From RBG-16-34-14 sp963798865 (lineage in GTDB: Bacteria > Bacteroidota > Ignavibacteria > Ignavibacteriales > Ignavibacteriaceae), in the NCBI GenBank assembly GCA_963798865.1, contig CAWCVZ010000009.1:248001-312000 (forward strand): DNA of 64,000 bases, given 5' to 3'. A model generated the notes under the pieces. It was given only the letters and a program-made list of their open reading frames with translations. It searched no databases and was not told where the DNA came from. The number at the start of each line of letters is the position of its first letter. Position 1 is the first letter of the stretch. The translations under genes were made by a program, and so were the position numbers. This document shows, piece after piece, positions 62,376 to 64,000 of this stretch.

Positions 62376-63470
62376 ATGCTAATAGATATTTCAACATCAT
62401 CACCACCTTATAAAGTTCTTCAGGAAAAAGCAAAAGCCGAATTGAAAAAAAGAATGAGCGGGCGACCCGCTATTGGAAGATTAATTGAGGCTGCTTCAAC
62501 TCATTCCGGGATTGATTCCAGGTATATTGTAATTCCTGATGCAGAGGAGAATATCGAAAATAAATTTTACTCAAATAATGGAAGTTATACAAAACCGGAT
62601 ACCCAAGTAAGAATGAATGAATATGAAAAGTGGTCAAAGAAATTATCAAAGGAAGCTGTTGGTAAATTATTGAACGAAAATAATTTTGATCCATCAACGA
62701 TTGAAAGGCTTATTACAATTTCCTGTACGGGATTTTTTGCTCCGGGGCTGGATTATTACTTAATCGAGGAATTTAAAATTCCTTCATCCGTTAAAAGAAC
62801 TAACATTGGGTTTATGGGATGTGCTGCCTCAATAACAGGATTTAATTCTGTACTTGAAGCTTTAAATTCTTCAAAAGAAAAAGAATTAAATACTCTTTTA
62901 GTTTCTGTTGAACTATGCAGTCTTCATTTACAGACAGAGCCAACCCGTGATAATATTCTGGCAAATATGATTTTTTCAGATGGATGTGCTGCCGCTTTAT
63001 TTTCCAACGCAAATGGTTTTTCAGATTCAGGCAGGTTTAAAATTAATTCTGTAGATGCTTTTCTCTTCGGTAATTCTGCAGAATACATGGGCTGGAAGAT
63101 AGGCAATTTTGGTTTTGAAATGATTCTTTCCCCTGAACTTCCTAAGATTATTCTTGAATCAGCTTGTCCCGAGTTATTGAAAATAATTTCTTCAAAAGGG
63201 ATTAAAAAAGATGATATAAAATATTGGGCCCTTCACCCCGGAGGAAGAGCAATTCTTGATGCACTGCAAAATGGAATTGGTTTGACAGACGAACAAATGA
63301 TTCCTTCAAGAAATGTTTTAAGAAATTTCGGCAATATGTCTTCCGCATCTATTCTTTTTGTTCTAAAAGAAATTTTAAAAACTTCTCATCTTAAAAAGAA
63401 TGAATATTGCTGTGCTGTAGCTTTTGGTCCGGGTTTAACAATGGAAACTGCATTGCTCCGGGTTGTTTAA
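62376..63470 (+). CDS. Type III polyketide synthase (chalcone/stilbene synthase family)
   Basis: 364 residues, cytosolic homodimer in the family. The Cys-His-Asn triad is present: Cys149 in 'NIGFMGCAASITGFN', His287 in 'WALHPGGRAILDAL', Asn320 in 'NFGNMSSASILFVL'. The C-terminal 'AVAFGPGLTMETALLRVV' is the conserved GFGPG-type loop. It extends an acyl-CoA starter with malonyl-CoA and cyclises it to a pyrone, resorcinol or similar ring; the starter cannot be read off. It is coupled to the next methyltransferase by overlap (TAATG), so methylation of the product is likely. Confidence 0.92.
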   Translation: MLIDISTSSPPYKVLQEKAKAELKKRMSGRPAIGRLIEAASTHSGIDSRYIVIPDAEENIENKFYSNNGSYTKPDTQVRMNEYEKWSKKLSKEAVGKLLNENNFDPSTIERLITISCTGFFAPGLDYYLIEEFKIPSSVKRTNIGFMGCAASITGFNSVLEALNSSKEKELNTLLVSVELCSLHLQTEPTRDNILANMIFSDGCAAALFSNANGFSDSGRFKINSVDAFLFGNSAEYMGWKIGNFGFEMILSPELPKIILESACPELLKIISSKGIKKDDIKYWALHPGGRAILDALQNGIGLTDEQMIPSRNVLRNFGNMSSASILFVLKEILKTSHLKKNEYCCAVAFGPGLTMETALLRVV

Positions 63471-64000
63471 TGTTTTTCAACAGAAGCTATAAAAAAGAAA
63501 TGATGGATGATTTTTCTATTAATGATGGAAGAATTGACATTGCACTTAAAGAATTAAAAATCATAAATAAATATCTTGGCGGAAATTCTACAACAAAGGC
63601 AGGCTTAAAAAAAATTCTTTCAGGAATTCATTCTGAATCTCAGGTAAAAATTCTTGATGCCGGCGGTGGAGCTTCAGATATTCTTTTATCATTAAAGGAT
63701 AATCCGCTAAGGAATATGGAAATATTTTCTGCTGATATAAATAAACGGATTGCGAAATATGTAAAGCAGAACTCTCCCCAGGTTGAAGTTATTTGTGCTG
63801 ATGTATTTAATCTTCCATTTAAACCGGAGCAATTTGATATTGTACACCTTTCCTTATTTCTTCATCATTTTAAGGAAGAGGAGATTAAAGAAATTTTATT
63901 TAATCTAAGCGGTTTAGCAAAGTACGGAATAATAATAAACGATCTTCAAAGATCTTTTATTGCTTTAATGGGGATAAAAATTTTAACTATGCTTTTCTCT
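63470..64000 (+). CDS. SAM methyltransferase partner of the type III PKS (runs off the right edge)
   Basis: 177 residues are visible and the frame is still open at 64000. Motif I is 'KILDAGGGASDILLSL', the acidic loop is 'IFSADINKRI', and 'VICADVFNLPFKPEQFDIVH' with 'FLHHFKEEEI' completes a class I fold. The final 'QRSFIALMGIKILTMLFS' begins a hydrophobic helix often seen in these PKS-linked methyltransferases. The start overlaps the PKS stop by one base. By analogy with other type III PKS operons, an oxidoreductase or prenyltransferase may follow outside the window. Confidence 0.85.
   Translation, partial: MFFNRSYKKEMMDDFSINDGRIDIALKELKIINKYLGGNSTTKAGLKKILSGIHSESQVKILDAGGGASDILLSLKDNPLRNMEIFSADINKRIAKYVKQNSPQVEVICADVFNLPFKPEQFDIVHLSLFLHHFKEEEIKEILFNLSGLAKYGIIINDLQRSFIALMGIKILTMLFS

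Noticed and set aside
1..64000. CRISPR arrays, phage genes, toxin-antitoxin or known defence systems
   Set aside because: No regularly spaced repeats and no diagnostic protein families were found on either strand.

Overview
This is a 64 kb, AT-rich chromosomal segment. It most likely comes from a member of the Ignavibacteria/Bacteroidota side of the tree. Support for that: four or five secreted proteins end in type IX secretion (T9SS) sorting domains, three with the Ignavibacteria-style NYPNPFNP motif; two PorV/PorQ-type outer-membrane proteins; a TonB receptor with a carboxypeptidase-regulatory N-terminal domain; and a complete SUF operon with SufU. No phage, IS transposase, CRISPR, rRNA or tRNA was seen. 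One small MITE-like repeat is present.

Layout. 1-2.3 kb: the start of a tricorn-type protease, a HisN-like phosphatase and a membrane protein. 2.4-6.7 kb (minus strand): a four-gene envelope operon with a MotA/TolQ-like channel candidate, a GldM-like single-span protein and two tandem paralogous outer-membrane proteins. 7-15 kb: housekeeping and metabolic genes (GH13 amylase, PA0069-type radical SAM, TlpA thioredoxin, PorV-like protein, phosphoglycerate mutase, NhaA, DinB). 15.2-20.9 kb: a TetR-controlled export operon (HlyD, two ABC ATPases, two ABC-2 permeases). 21-41.5 kb: a peptide-scavenging region with an M20 peptidase, two cyanophycinase-like S51 proteins, a YfcC-type carrier, an RpiR regulator, a TonB receptor, T9SS proteins, an N-acylamino-acid racemase/OSBS, an M14 carboxypeptidase and an amidohydrolase. 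41.5-48.3 kb: sufBCDSUT with a bacilliredoxin and an Rrf2 regulator. 48.5-62.3 kb: a surface-glycan region (glycosyltransferases, flippase, YfhO, methyltransferases, two paralogous lipoproteins). 62.4-64 kb: a type III polyketide synthase translationally coupled to a methyltransferase that runs off the window.

The most striking feature is the number of split reading frames: ten otherwise normal genes are each interrupted by one frameshift. Six need a -1 change. Five of those six (both tandem outer-membrane paralogs, menC-like racemase, sufD, flippase) change frame at the same heptamer in the same phase, T_TTA_AAA, which fits the canonical X_XXY_YYZ tandem-slippage rule. The two outer-membrane paralogs carry it at the same codon (99), and after the heptamer their differences are mostly silent in the -1 frame but all amino-acid-changing in the 0 frame. 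This is compatible with programmed or tolerated -1 ribosomal frameshifting. It is also compatible with one-base assembly errors, and the four differently placed +1/-2 lesions (tlpA, gpmA, amidohydrolase, glycosyltransferase) are a reason for caution. Raw reads would decide. All ten are annotated here as single composite genes, with the shift point given.

All calls come from reading the sequence by eye. No database search was run.
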